IMG/VR virus record: IMGVR_UViG_3300031784_000095
Coordinates: 1-37,311 of that record
Origin: a virus
Length of the DNA stretch: 37,311 bases
Strand: one strand, 5' to 3'
The translations under genes were made by a program, and so were the position numbers. Positions within the stretch are counted from its first letter, which is position 1. Each line of letters opens with the position of its first letter. Of the stretch, positions 21,476-30,924 are shown one piece after another. Below the pieces are notes generated by a model, which was not told where the DNA came from, ran no database searches, and was given only the letters and a program-made list of their open reading frames with translations.

Positions 21476-22005
21476 GAATCAATCTGCGCGATGAACTTCA
21501 GCGACGGCTCCGCAAGGGCAATGTCGGTGACATTCTCCGAGCGCAGGCGCAGCGGCGCATCGAAACGAAGGGTGCGGATGTCGGCGGTTATGCCCGTTTG
21601 TGGGCAGATACGGCCACTCTGAAGGTCTGGAAGGGCCGAGGCAAGAACAGGCGGCAGGTGTTGTTGCGGCATCCCCGGCGAGGCGGCACACCCCTTTACG
21701 ACACGGGACAAACCATTTACAACAACCTGAAAGGCCACACGAAATACACCGATGGGGGTGTGCGAATGTGGCTGACTGGCCCACTGATCGCCATTTTCCA
21801 GCATCACGGATTCACGACCCGTGGGCCGAATTTCATTCCGTTCAGCAAAGCCATGTCTCGCGGCGATCCCAAGGCCAAGAAGCGTGGCGAGTATGTGTGG
21901 GCGAAGAATGGCGTGACTGTACCTTCTCGCCCGATCTTGGCAGTTCCAAAATCTGCACGGCTAGAAATTGCCCGTGCTATCGCAGACGCGCTGGGTGCGC
22001 GTTAG
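21472..22005 (+). CDS. Tail completion protein (Mu gpG-like virion morphogenesis family)
   Basis: 177 aa from GTG 21472 in a GTGA overlap. Basic, with L-R-H-P-R-R-G-G-T-P-L-Y-D-T-G-Q-T-I, an I-F-Q-H-H-G-F segment and P-S-R-P-I-L-A-V-P. The pattern D-T-G...H-x-x-G...P-x-R-P-I/F is the hallmark of phage virion morphogenesis (PF05069) tail-completion proteins. It likely joins head and tail. Confidence 0.85.
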   Translation: MRINLRDELQRRLRKGNVGDILRAQAQRRIETKGADVGGYARLWADTATLKVWKGRGKNRRQVLLRHPRRGGTPLYDTGQTIYNNLKGHTKYTDGGVRMWLTGPLIAIFQHHGFTTRGPNFIPFSKAMSRGDPKAKKRGEYVWAKNGVTVPSRPILAVPKSARLEIARAIADALGAR

Positions 22006-22026
22006 AATCATTTCAGGAGATAAACT

Positions 22027-22566
22027 ATGGCAAGCGCAATTAATGTCACAGGCCCACACACCATCAAGTGGGGACAGGGTTCCACCGCAGCGTCCGCAAT
22101 CCTCGGTCGTGGCGACAACAACGATCTGTTCCGGATCGAAATGAGCCACAAGTATGTGGACATTCAGACGAACGAGTTTGGTGATATGCCCGCCGAGTCA
22201 ATCATGACTGGCGTGACGGCAACCATCAATTTCAGCCTTGTGTCGTACGACACCGCCGAGGCTGGCAAGTTGCAGACTTTCATGACTGGCAACACCAACT
22301 CCGGTGGCGAGAGCGGCAAGTATCCGGTGATTGGCACTCTGACGCAGGCTGGATCGACTACGACAGCAAACGATCTGACCGTCAACTTCGCCGTTGATCC
22401 GGACATTACAAATCGCCGTGGCATTACGGTGTTCCGCGTGCGTCCGACCAAGTTGGACTATCAGGAGTTTGGCAACAAGGCGACTCGCCTCGTCTTCTCC
22501 GGCGAAATCCTGCCTGATGTGGATACGAGTGGCTTCGGTACGCTGTACACCTTCACCACCGCCTAA
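22027..22566 (+). CDS. Major tail (tube) protein
   Basis: 179 aa, beta-rich, placed after the tail-completion gene and before the G/GT chaperone, where the tube protein lies in siphoviruses. Segments such as D-M-P-A-E-S-I-M-T-G-V-T-A-T-I-N-F-S-L and K-A-T-R-L-V-F-S-G-E-I-L-P-D-V are consistent with a tube fold. No family motif is decisive. ATG 22027 has CAGGAGATA upstream. Confidence 0.75.
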   Translation: MASAINVTGPHTIKWGQGSTAASAILGRGDNNDLFRIEMSHKYVDIQTNEFGDMPAESIMTGVTATINFSLVSYDTAEAGKLQTFMTGNTNSGGESGKYPVIGTLTQAGSTTTANDLTVNFAVDPDITNRRGITVFRVRPTKLDYQEFGNKATRLVFSGEILPDVDTSGFGTLYTFTTA

Positions 22567-22576
22567 AGGAGCCTCC

Positions 22577-22840
22577 ATGAAACTCGACACTCAAATGCTT
22601 GATTTGGAAGTTGGTTTGGCCGATGGCCGTCAGTTCCGAATCGACGCGAGCATCTTCATCGCCGATCTGCAGTTGAACAACGCACTTGACAAGGGTGACG
22701 CGCAGGCTGAAATTGCTGCGCTCAAGAAGTCCGTGTTCCCTGCCGAGGCGATTGATGGAATGGATGACACTCGTCTGTTTGCCATCGTGCTTCGCGCGAA
22801 GTTGAAGTTGGCATCTTTGGGAAACGCGCTCGCGCCATAA
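22577..22840 (+). CDS. Tail assembly chaperone, short form (gpG-like)
   Basis: 87 aa, zero-frame product. It is placed between tube and downstream tail genes. The helical C-terminal half and the slippery GGGAAAC near its end mark it as the G part of a G/GT pair. ATG 22577 has AAAGGAGCC upstream; the upstream open frame lies in the tube gene. Confidence 0.82.
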   Translation: MKLDTQMLDLEVGLADGRQFRIDASIFIADLQLNNALDKGDAQAEIAALKKSVFPAEAIDGMDDTRLFAIVLRAKLKLASLGNALAP

Positions 22841-23100
22841 GCATCTTCACGGCTGTTTATGGCGTAAACCCGTTCGACTTTCCCAAAGACATCGCAATCG
22901 GCATGATGCTGAATATGCGAACAGCACTCGCTTGGAAGGCATTGCCAACAACGCAAGCCATCGGTGCTGCGGTTGGCGGAAAGGGAGCGGCAAACGAATT
23001 GACCGCCGCCCTGTTAGGAACGGAGCCGGATACGAAGGCGCAAATTGAGGCGGCTTTTGATTCCGCCAATCAGGGACATAGACAATGGCGATCTCACTAA
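22577..23100 (+). CDS. Tail assembly chaperone, frameshifted long form (gpGT-like)
   Basis: A -1 shift at GGGAAAC (22819-22825) moves ribosomes into a frame that is open to 23100, giving about 174 aa: 83 residues of the G part, then 91 beginning R-A-R-A-I-S-I-F-T-A-V-Y-G-V-N-P-F-D. No own start is needed for the T part. The T part has the usual helical, A-rich character and its end overlaps the next gene by 16 bases. The long form would coat the tape measure during tail assembly. Read as join(22577..22825,22825..23100). Confidence 0.8.
22819..22864 (+). promoter_or_regulatory. Programmed -1 ribosomal frameshift signal with stimulatory hairpin
   Basis: GGGAAAC at 22819-22825 is in the X-XXY-YYZ phase of the zero frame. 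After a 7-base spacer an 11-bp stem with one G-T pair (22833-22843 with 22854-22864) encloses a 10-base loop. The zero-frame stop TAA (22838-22840) lies in the stem's 5' arm. Confidence 0.85.
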
Positions 23101-24389
23101 CCACTCTTTACAACCGACTCGGCAAACTCTTTGGCATTGCAAAGGCGCAGGTCGATGCGCGAAGTGCGTTGCTTGATCGCGTGAAGGGCACGGGTTCTTA
23201 TACGGGTTCGGGCCTTGATGCACAGTACGACGCAAGCACTCGGTACATGATTTCTGATGTGCTGGCGTACTTCTTGAATCTGTATTCCAGCACGGACAGT
23301 TCGATTAGCAATGTGGTTCAGGGTGGCGTAAAGACGCTGACCGAGATGATTACTGCCGACAACCCGGCAGTCAGCAAGTCCACAAATGCTGCGATGATTG
23401 AACTGAATCGGCAGATGCGTGCAGCAACGCAGTCGCTGAAGGGCAATACCGTCAGCGTGACCGGAAGTGCCGTGAGCGGAACCGGAACGGGCTATGTGAT
23501 GTTTTGCCAGCCCTACTCGCAGATGTCTGCAAGCGAAACGATCCGCATTGAATGCGTTTCAGATGTAACGACTGGCGCGACTGCTGGGCGAGAAACCTTC
23601 TCGGTTCGTGGTTCGCAGCGCGTTACGGACATCGGTTCATCTTTGTGGCCGGGAGGCAGCGGAGCAAATGCGAATCGCGTGTCGACCGATTTCACCGACA
23701 GTCAGAACAAGGTCGTAAATGGAATGTTTTCGTCTTGGACTGGTGGAGTACCGGATTCGTGGACGATCGACACTGGCGCAGCAAACATCTCGCAGTTGAT
23801 CACCGGAACCTTCCGCACTTCAAGCAACATGAAGACAACGATTGCTGCGGCTGGCACATCCGTTTCGATCCGGCAAACGCTGCCGCCCGTGACCGTTGCT
23901 CCCGGCCAACGCATTTTGTTTGGCGTGTATGCGAAGCAGATTTCCGGCACTTGCGGCAATGTCAACTTGTTCCTGATGGATGCGGTGACGAACGCTACGC
24001 TCGCATACAAGTATTTCGATGGAGGCGACTTCGCAGGTTCTGATTGGGAATGGTGGTACACAAGTGTGCAGTTGCCCTATTCCGCTCCCCCGACCAGCAT
24101 GTATGTGCTGCTAACCGTAGACGCTCCCGGCACGGGAACGGCGGTCACTGGCTTCTCGGCACTTGGTTGTTTCTTGCCGCAGCAGTGTGGCGTGAACGGT
24201 CAGTTCCTTCAGATTTACAGCGGCAACACGAACTGGCGCATTGGTGACTACATCACGCTTACCGTGACAAACAACAATGCGAGCAAGGTGTTGGAGTACA
24301 CAGAGAAGTTCTTCTCTCCGTTTGCAAATGGCATCGAACTGCCGACTGTGGCTGGTGGCGGAACAATTACCGACAGCGTGATTCCGTGA
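23085..24389 (+). CDS. Tail protein with carbohydrate-binding-like module, paralogue of the 32000 gene
   Basis: 434 aa. The N-terminal 120 residues are helical. Then S-E-T-I-R-I-E-C and S-L-W-P-G-G-S-G-A-N match the 32000-gene protein (S-E-T-I-R-M-N-C, I-A-W-P-G-G-S-G-L-N). A jelly-roll module (about residues 207-365) begins V-V-N-G-M-F-S-S-W-T-G-G-V-P-D-S-W-T, the opening of CBM_4_9-like domains. It could bind glycans on the host or decorate the tail. The gene overlaps the end of the gpGT reading frame and ends in GTGA. Confidence 0.75.
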   Translation: MAISLTTLYNRLGKLFGIAKAQVDARSALLDRVKGTGSYTGSGLDAQYDASTRYMISDVLAYFLNLYSSTDSSISNVVQGGVKTLTEMITADNPAVSKSTNAAMIELNRQMRAATQSLKGNTVSVTGSAVSGTGTGYVMFCQPYSQMSASETIRIECVSDVTTGATAGRETFSVRGSQRVTDIGSSLWPGGSGANANRVSTDFTDSQNKVVNGMFSSWTGGVPDSWTIDTGAANISQLITGTFRTSSNMKTTIAAAGTSVSIRQTLPPVTVAPGQRILFGVYAKQISGTCGNVNLFLMDAVTNATLAYKYFDGGDFAGSDWEWWYTSVQLPYSAPPTSMYVLLTVDAPGTGTAVTGFSALGCFLPQQCGVNGQFLQIYSGNTNWRIGDYITLTVTNNNASKVLEYTEKFFSPFANGIELPTVAGGGTITDSVIP

Positions 24390-24841
24390 GTACGACTTCG
24401 ACTACTACGATTGGCGACTTCTTCAAGGCTCTCGCCACTCGGTTGAGTAGTCAGATGTCACTTTCAGCGAATCGCTGCTTCGTCGTTGACAAACTGCATT
24501 TGCAGGAGTCGGCGGTTCCGAACTTTCAAATTGAACCGTCGAGCATGGTCATCATGGGCGACGAGACTGGTTTGAATATCTTCGTCTTGGAGTACAAAGT
24601 TCACGCTGTTGCCAAGGTCGAATACGACTTCGCGAAGCGCATGACCGAGCGGCTGGTTGACAACAAGAGTGCGTTTCAAGAAGCGTTCAACGCTGCGTCG
24701 GCTCTGAACAAGTACGAACCGACTGGGGCCGAGAATCAGGTGTTCCTGCGGCTCGACAATGGCACTTACGATGCCGAAACTGGTCTGACCTACGCGACCG
24801 CCACATTCCGAACTTTCGTAAGGGTGCTTGCAGATGGCTGA
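24386..24841 (+). CDS. Tail-cluster protein of unknown function
   Basis: 151 aa from GTG 24386 (GTGA overlap). Mixed alpha/beta with F-V-L-E-Y-K-V-H-A-V-A-K-V-E-Y and Y-A-T-A-T-F-R-T-F-V-R-V. The size and the late strand pattern resemble tail-terminator-type proteins, but the position after the chaperone is unusual for one. Confidence in function is low. It overlaps the tape measure start. Confidence 0.6.
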   Translation: MSTTSTTTIGDFFKALATRLSSQMSLSANRCFVVDKLHLQESAVPNFQIEPSSMVIMGDETGLNIFVLEYKVHAVAKVEYDFAKRMTERLVDNKSAFQEAFNAASALNKYEPTGAENQVFLRLDNGTYDAETGLTYATATFRTFVRVLADG

Positions 24842-26204
24842 CGAATCACTTGGACATATCGACATTCGGTTTGCAGGCCAAGCAGCGACCCCAATGGGAG
24901 GCTCGGGCGGCCAAGTCCCCGGTGGGGCGACCGACGCGTCTGCGGACGCTGTGGGGCATCTAGGCGACTCTGCAATCCGGCTGTCACAGGGCATTGAGAA
25001 GTTGAACACCGTGTTCCTGTCGAGCGCAGGAATGCAGGGCCACCTGACCAAACTGACCGTGCATCTCAAGTCGGTCAACGATTCGTTGGCGCGAATCTCT
25101 GTAATGCTGGATCAGTTTGCGAACTTCACGCGACAAAGTTCCGGCGGCATGAGGATGCTAGATGGCACGGTCGCTGATACGGCTTCGGCTGTTTCCGATC
25201 TGCGAACTGCATCCAAGACTGCTGCGGACACGGACGCAGAATCGAAGGGCGACGCACTATCCAAGCGCATCAAGCCGTTGCAGGATGCGTTCGACAGCAT
25301 CGGAAATGGCATCTTTGCCAGTGGCGGTGTGCTTGACGGGTTGATTGAAATGGGCGGAAAGATCGGCAGCGTTGCCGCTGGCATTTCGTTGGCTGGTGCT
25401 GCGATTGCGTTGGGCACGGGTCTGCTGGTGGGGTTGGCTGATGCGCTCGGCAAGGCGATTCGCGCGTCGGAAGAATGGGCACGCTCAACAATTGAGGCGG
25501 CCAAGTTGTCATACGGAGGCGCGATGGCTGCTGCGCGACTTCAGGTTGGCGAGATGCAGCAGCGCATGGCTATGGGCGAGGCTCTTGGGCCACTCGCGAA
25601 TGCGATTGCGACTAGCCAGTTGATCCTGATGGACGCAATGACTCCGATCAAGGCCACGCTTGCTGCTATTTGGGGTGGCCTGTCTGCGCTGCTGGCGGGC
25701 ATCTTGAAGGCACTTGCGCCCCTAATCGCCGGAGTGTTGGATTTGATTCTCGGTGCTGTCATCGGCATCCTTGAAGTCCTCAAGGGCATCGGCGATATGT
25801 TCGGTGGCACGGGCGGTGCGATAGCACTCGGAGCGACAGGCGCAGTTGGAGGTGCTGGTATCGGAGGCGCAGCGGGTGCGCTGATTGGTGGCGGCATCGG
25901 CGCATTGTTCGGTGGCGTTGGCGCGATTCCCGGAGCGATCATCGGCGCGAAGATCGGAGCAGTCGCTGGCGGTGCGACTGGTCTTGGTCTTGGTGTTGAA
26001 GCCGGAATGAACATCGAAGAAATGAATCTCACGATCGCCGACACGCTTGAGGAACTGAAGCGGTTCCGCAAGAACTACAACGCGAGCAATCCGGCTCCAG
26101 CAGGCATTGCGACCATCAACCTGTGGGCCTTGTCCACCTTCTCCGGCTTGGGTTCGTCGCACTTCGGCCCAACGCCGCCACCGCGTCCAGCCTTCAGGCC
26201 ATAA
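24834..26204 (+). CDS. Tail tape measure protein
   Basis: 456 aa. A coiled-coil first third is followed by long hydrophobic, Gly/Ala-rich stretches (about residues 180-215, 270-325 and 325-385), including many G-x-x-G and G-A-x-x-G repeats, typical of the membrane-active part of tape measures. It is placed after the chaperone genes. At about 1.5 angstroms per residue it predicts a tail near 68 nm, short for a siphovirus. ATG 24834 has AAGGG upstream; TTG 24828 is an alternative. Confidence 0.82.
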   Translation: MADESLGHIDIRFAGQAATPMGGSGGQVPGGATDASADAVGHLGDSAIRLSQGIEKLNTVFLSSAGMQGHLTKLTVHLKSVNDSLARISVMLDQFANFTRQSSGGMRMLDGTVADTASAVSDLRTASKTAADTDAESKGDALSKRIKPLQDAFDSIGNGIFASGGVLDGLIEMGGKIGSVAAGISLAGAAIALGTGLLVGLADALGKAIRASEEWARSTIEAAKLSYGGAMAAARLQVGEMQQRMAMGEALGPLANAIATSQLILMDAMTPIKATLAAIWGGLSALLAGILKALAPLIAGVLDLILGAVIGILEVLKGIGDMFGGTGGAIALGATGAVGGAGIGGAAGALIGGGIGALFGGVGAIPGAIIGAKIGAVAGGATGLGLGVEAGMNIEEMNLTIADTLEELKRFRKNYNASNPAPAGIATINLWALSTFSGLGSSHFGPTPPPRPAFRP

Positions 26205-28118
26205 ATGCAGATCAAATACAACGGCATCGTCATTCAGCGTGCGCGCATCGACCGATTCGCAGCCACGAACGAATACCCCGGCGAATCGTTCAACTCAAAC
26301 GGTCGGATGTATGAGTTGGAAGGCGTAGGTGTTGTTCACACGGGCGACAACGGATATGCAAACAACAGTGCTGACACGATTGATGTGATCCGTGCATTGC
26401 TCAATCAGCCTCGTAAGCCTCTGCTGTATCGGTTCGATGACATGGGTGCTGGCGTGTTCAATACGCTTGCAGCGAACAGCGAGGGCAACGACGGAAGTGC
26501 CGACAATGTTGTTCCGGTGTCATTGAGTGATTCTCGTAATGGCCCACTTACGCAAGTCACCATTACGAAGATGTACGGCAAGAACTCAAATGCCGCGTTC
26601 TTCGTCGCGTTTCATTTCAAGTGGTTCTCTTGTGCCGAGCAGCGCGTTCAGCGATTTGACTTTCAGATCACAACTGAAATCGACACTGCTGGGTTCTTGA
26701 CGCACCACTACAGCGGAACGCTAGAAGTGTCTGCGGCATGGTCAACCGCGACGAATCAGAACAATCCCGTTTCCAAGCAAACGACTTGGGGGCCGACCAC
26801 GATTGAGAACAACGATCGCGGCCCATATCCCGATCTGTACCGCAGGCTTGTGACTCCGACGCTTCCCGGCGATCAGTGGCGAAGGCAGAGGCAGGAATAC
26901 ACGGTCACACCTTCGCTGCGAACGCTGACTTGGAATGTCACGGACAAGGAACTGTTCCGGCAGATGCCGTCCGATCTTGCTCCGAATCCGAACGGAACGC
27001 GAGCGGGCAACATCCGAAACCCGGATGGCGATGCGTCGTTCACCTTCGAAAGATCGCTTGCTGACAATCCCGGCTTGTTCGGTCGCAAGACATTTGAAAT
27101 GTCTTTGCGTTGTGATCGCAACACTGATCCGGCAGCGATCATTGAATACATCTTCATCGCTAGCACTGCTCGCATCACTTGGGTTCCGCCCAAGAACGAC
27201 ATCGTCGAGTCCATTACGATCAGCGAACCCAACATCTACACCGACAACAAAGTGTCGGTCACGATTGTTGCGCGAGGCACAGACCCAAGCGTGTTGCAGG
27301 CTCCGGTCACGGTAGTCAGCAAGATGTTCACTTCGCTGGCGGCGCAAACGCAGGGTGCAACTGGCGTTCCAGACCCGTATCAACTTGGCCACGGCTACAC
27401 GATGGGACAGGCAACGGTCGATCCGTTGAAGTTCCAAGTGTGTCAGGGTTTGTCGGAAGTCATTGAAGTCGTTCAGAACAGCGGCGAAGACCCCGGCGTT
27501 CCGGCGAATACAGAGAAGACTCCGCAGACCCCCGATGCGACGCTGCCTCAAGAAACGGCGACGGATGAGTTTGTCAAGAAGGACAAAGACCTTGGCTTCA
27601 AAGACAACTGCATTCGCGAAAGTCAATCCTCGCAGTTTTACGAGATCGTTGACTCTGGAATGACCTTTATTGAACCGACTGGCGCAGCGTTCCTTATGCC
27701 CATGCAGGTTCGCGCTCCGGTCGTGCTGGTTCATCAGAAGGTTCTGATGGTGACAAGCAACCGATCCAACCCGATTCCGTGGCCGAGCGTAAATGGTGAT
27801 CCGTTCATTGTGAAGTCGCAGAAGATCGTCGTGGATCACGCTTCTCCCGACGCGGGTGGCCGTATCGTTTGGAAGGTTATGGCGGAACGATCAATTCAAA
27901 TTCAAACGACCAGTAGCCGATGGAGTCGGCGCATCGGCGCATCCGCAGCAACAGGTTCTGCGTTGGTAGGCGGTGCGGAATCCATTGGGCCTGCCCGATT
28001 GGTGTATTCGCCCGACGAGGCGTATCAGGGTCGCAATCCATTCAGCGGCATGAACAAGTTCAACATGAAGCAGGTCGACACAAGCGGCAACGAAACTCAA
28101 CAGGATTTCGTGGGATGA
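26205..28118 (+). CDS. Large tail protein (distal tail/baseplate region)
   Basis: 637 aa, starting immediately after the tape measure stop. Beta-rich throughout, with F-D-F-Q-I-T-T-E-I-D-T and V-L-V-H-Q-K-V-L-M-V-T. The location right after the tape measure suggests a distal tail or tail-tip structural protein. No enzymatic motif and no recognised family. An acidic, Pro-rich segment lies near residues 425-460. The stop overlaps the next start (ATGA). Confidence 0.7.
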   Translation: MQIKYNGIVIQRARIDRFAATNEYPGESFNSNGRMYELEGVGVVHTGDNGYANNSADTIDVIRALLNQPRKPLLYRFDDMGAGVFNTLAANSEGNDGSADNVVPVSLSDSRNGPLTQVTITKMYGKNSNAAFFVAFHFKWFSCAEQRVQRFDFQITTEIDTAGFLTHHYSGTLEVSAAWSTATNQNNPVSKQTTWGPTTIENNDRGPYPDLYRRLVTPTLPGDQWRRQRQEYTVTPSLRTLTWNVTDKELFRQMPSDLAPNPNGTRAGNIRNPDGDASFTFERSLADNPGLFGRKTFEMSLRCDRNTDPAAIIEYIFIASTARITWVPPKNDIVESITISEPNIYTDNKVSVTIVARGTDPSVLQAPVTVVSKMFTSLAAQTQGATGVPDPYQLGHGYTMGQATVDPLKFQVCQGLSEVIEVVQNSGEDPGVPANTEKTPQTPDATLPQETATDEFVKKDKDLGFKDNCIRESQSSQFYEIVDSGMTFIEPTGAAFLMPMQVRAPVVLVHQKVLMVTSNRSNPIPWPSVNGDPFIVKSQKIVVDHASPDAGGRIVWKVMAERSIQIQTTSSRWSRRIGASAATGSALVGGAESIGPARLVYSPDEAYQGRNPFSGMNKFNMKQVDTSGNETQQDFVG

Positions 28119-30613
28119 CAGCAGTACGCGGGTCGATTTGGTGGAGCGAAGATGCCACGCAGCCAGCCAAGGATGTGTTCGCTGGGTATGTGATCAACCG
28201 CAGCGAAACGATTGATGCCATGCTGGTCGAGGCTGGCTTCGATCTCAACTCAATCAACCACATCAAGACACCGCTGTTTGGCGCGAGTCGCTACTGCGAA
28301 TGCACGCTGCTGGTGGCTACGGATTTCACGCAGTCCGGTGGCGAGAATCCCCTTCCGCAAGCGGCGAAGTTCAGTGGCTTCGATCAGCGCGATAGGTTCA
28401 CAATTGTCCTTGCGGAACCAAGTGGCGGTGGAACTGGTGGCGGATCGACGGGTGGTGCTGACGATCCCGGCGAGCAAACTGGGCCGAATACGGGTGGCGG
28501 CGCAACTCCGGATGACATCGAAACCGGAACCCGAGGCGGTGCTGTAGCCAACCTTGCGTCTGCTACTGCTCCGTCTTCGGGAACGATTGCGTTGACTGGC
28601 GGAACAAATCTTGGCCGAGCGATGCGGTGGCGTGGCATGATTCACACCTCCGCATTCCAGTTGCTTGCGGACATCAACGGATCAACAACCATTCCAAGGA
28701 CTCCGTGGCAAACCAACAAGGCATTGTGGGTGCTGAAGTTTGCCGACCCGCGATTGTCGTTGCAGGCGCAGGGCGTGTCGTTCGTTTCAGCAGAGTACGG
28801 ATCGGACAGCAAGGCTGGTTATCTGATCGACCAGTGGAACATGCTGGCGGACAATCCGCTGCACTTCGTTGCGAACACATGCAAGTCCAGCACGACCTAC
28901 GAACCCGACGATCAGATGGCTTCGCCGATTCCGCTGTCAAAGTCGGGAGCGATCAATCGCGCTGACATGATTGGCGTGCCGTGTCCGGACTTTTGGTACG
29001 AGGACGAGCAGTGGTATGCGGATGAAATCCTGAACTATTATGTCGCAAAGACACAGTCGAAGGATGCACAGGTATCGCTTGACCGTTGGCCGATCACCTA
29101 TGTGTATCAGCAGGTTGTGAAGATCGAAGAGAAGCGGGGCGACATGTGGAACCTCGACTTGCGTGGCCGCAGCATCGGGGAAGCGTTAGACGAAATCGCG
29201 GGACGCATCGGGTGCGTGTGGAAGTGGGATCGTTACAAGATGCAGTTGTCGCTGGTCAAACTTGACTATGGCAACGATATGTCGGGCCAATATCTTGCGG
29301 GGCCGACTGACGGATACCGATTGAGTTCGTGGGAGTACAACAACACAGCGTATCGCGTCGGCGGTGGGTTTAGTCAGATCACGACCGAACTTCCGCAGTT
29401 GTTGTACGGCACGGTGCATCAGGTGCGTCATGTGTCTTGTTGGGGATCGACTTCGGGTGGTCAAAGCCGCGTGTTCACAGATGTTCGCGCATCGCAATCG
29501 ACCGACGGGGTTCGCGTGCCGGGTGATGAAACAAGTGACCGGGACACGGTGCTTGGCGCATCTCCGCGTCCTCCGTTGTACTACCAACTCAACACAAGCC
29601 CGTATAGCGGTCGCGTGCAGTTCATTGGCGATCATGTGCCTGCGTTTGTTGGCTACGAGTCAGATGGTGTCGGAACTGCGGGTACGAAGGGTTGGTTTGA
29701 AGACCCTGCGATGGCATCGCAGGTTGGCCCGCCACCAATTCCGTGGAACAAGAAAGAAGGCAAGTCCGCTTACTGGGCGAAAGAGTGGCCAGTGACCCTA
29801 GAGGAACGGCTTCAGGTTGCGGTCAATCGCTACAAGCGTGCGCAGTTTGTGATCGACGGCAATGTGATTTTGAATCGACTGCCTGCGTATGCTGCGAATT
29901 CGGCGATGAATCAAAGTCCCGGCAGCGGATTCCAATGGGACGAAGTGTATTTCGGATGCGGTTCCAAGCCGTTGGTGTATCGCATGTGGGGCGAGAACAC
30001 CGATCCGCTAATCGTCCCGCATCTGATTTCAACTCCGCGAGTGAAAGCGTATGGCCTTGGCTCGCAGTATCAGGCAAACGGATTTGCCAATTTCGTCAGC
30101 ATCCCGAAACGATGCGGCATCGTTCGTTCGTTCCTTGCCAAGTTCAAGCAGCAGAAGGTTTTGAAGTCAGATGGCAACGGACGGCCATATGTGTGGCTGT
30201 ATCGGTTTTCGGAAGTGTTTCCGGACAACCTGCTGGATGGATCGTTCGCACCCGGCAACGAGTTTGGCAATTCGGCTCTTGGCGCACGCGGCAACGCCAT
30301 CAATTTGTGTGAGATGAATGGCAATTTGTCGCAGGCTCCAGTAATGAACTTTGACGGTGGCTTGTTGCGGTACGACGCTGCGGCTACGGACACGCTCATT
30401 GTTCGCACGGCTCCCGAGGGAGTTGCGACCTGCTACGAATACGCGCACCCGAGCGGATTCACCATGTATTACCTCATGGCTCCGAACGGAGTGGAGGTCA
30501 CTTGTCCGACTGCGCAGCCATTCACTGCCCCCAATCCAGCGTGGCAGAAGTCGGGCGCGAGTGGCATCGGTGACATCGCAGGCCCAAGCATTGCAAGTAT
30601 GATTCAAACATGA
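28115..30613 (+). CDS. Large tail-tip/baseplate hub-like protein
   Basis: 832 aa, the longest gene. ATG 28115 is in an ATGA overlap; the longer frame lies in the previous gene. The N-terminal 105 residues form one domain. A Gly-rich linker (about 107-140) separates it from a long beta-rich body with many Trp and Tyr residues (W-Y-E-D-E-Q-W-Y-A-D-E, W-N-L-D-L-R-G-R-S-I-G-E-A-L-D-E-I). The latter segment is reminiscent of hub proteins that process their own domain fold, but I cannot assign a family. Likely tail-tip and host-contact function. Confidence 0.72.
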   Translation: MTAVRGSIWWSEDATQPAKDVFAGYVINRSETIDAMLVEAGFDLNSINHIKTPLFGASRYCECTLLVATDFTQSGGENPLPQAAKFSGFDQRDRFTIVLAEPSGGGTGGGSTGGADDPGEQTGPNTGGGATPDDIETGTRGGAVANLASATAPSSGTIALTGGTNLGRAMRWRGMIHTSAFQLLADINGSTTIPRTPWQTNKALWVLKFADPRLSLQAQGVSFVSAEYGSDSKAGYLIDQWNMLADNPLHFVANTCKSSTTYEPDDQMASPIPLSKSGAINRADMIGVPCPDFWYEDEQWYADEILNYYVAKTQSKDAQVSLDRWPITYVYQQVVKIEEKRGDMWNLDLRGRSIGEALDEIAGRIGCVWKWDRYKMQLSLVKLDYGNDMSGQYLAGPTDGYRLSSWEYNNTAYRVGGGFSQITTELPQLLYGTVHQVRHVSCWGSTSGGQSRVFTDVRASQSTDGVRVPGDETSDRDTVLGASPRPPLYYQLNTSPYSGRVQFIGDHVPAFVGYESDGVGTAGTKGWFEDPAMASQVGPPPIPWNKKEGKSAYWAKEWPVTLEERLQVAVNRYKRAQFVIDGNVILNRLPAYAANSAMNQSPGSGFQWDEVYFGCGSKPLVYRMWGENTDPLIVPHLISTPRVKAYGLGSQYQANGFANFVSIPKRCGIVRSFLAKFKQQKVLKSDGNGRPYVWLYRFSEVFPDNLLDGSFAPGNEFGNSALGARGNAINLCEMNGNLSQAPVMNFDGGLLRYDAAATDTLIVRTAPEGVATCYEYAHPSGFTMYYLMAPNGVEVTCPTAQPFTAPNPAWQKSGASGIGDIAGPSIASMIQT

Positions 30614-30924
30614 GTACGCCATTCCTGTTACGCAAGTCGATGACGGATACGGAGTCGCCGCTGCTGATCGCATCGGGCGGTTCGTATTACTTCAAGAGCA
30701 TCACGATTTCCAACAGCCTCAACAGCACGGCGCATTTCTATCTCGCCGTGACGGCTGGCCGTGCGTTTGCGCAGGTTGGCGACTACATCGTGTACCACTA
30801 CGACATCACTGGCTACAACTTTCTGACACTCAACGACATTCTCATTCCTGACGGACACGAATTGCGAGGATGGGCCGGGACTGGTGGCGTGGTATCCGTA
30901 GTCGGCTCCGGGGTGTTTGAGTGA
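30610..30924 (+). CDS. Small tail-cluster protein
   Basis: 104 aa in an ATGA overlap. Beta-rich: S-G-G-S-Y-Y-F-K-S-I-T-I-S-N-S, H-F-Y-L-A-V-T-A-G and I-P-D-G-H-E-L-R-G-W-A-G-T, resembling small head-fibre or tail-attachment proteins that form a single sandwich domain. No family assigned. It is followed by a GTGA overlap with the Cys-rich gene. Confidence 0.68.
   Translation: MSTPFLLRKSMTDTESPLLIASGGSYYFKSITISNSLNSTAHFYLAVTAGRAFAQVGDYIVYHYDITGYNFLTLNDILIPDGHELRGWAGTGGVVSVVGSGVFE

Noticed and set aside
26742-27839. Minus-strand open frame of 365 codons
   Set aside because: It is antisense to a tail gene continuous from 26205 to 28118, and no motif or ribosome-binding site supports it.
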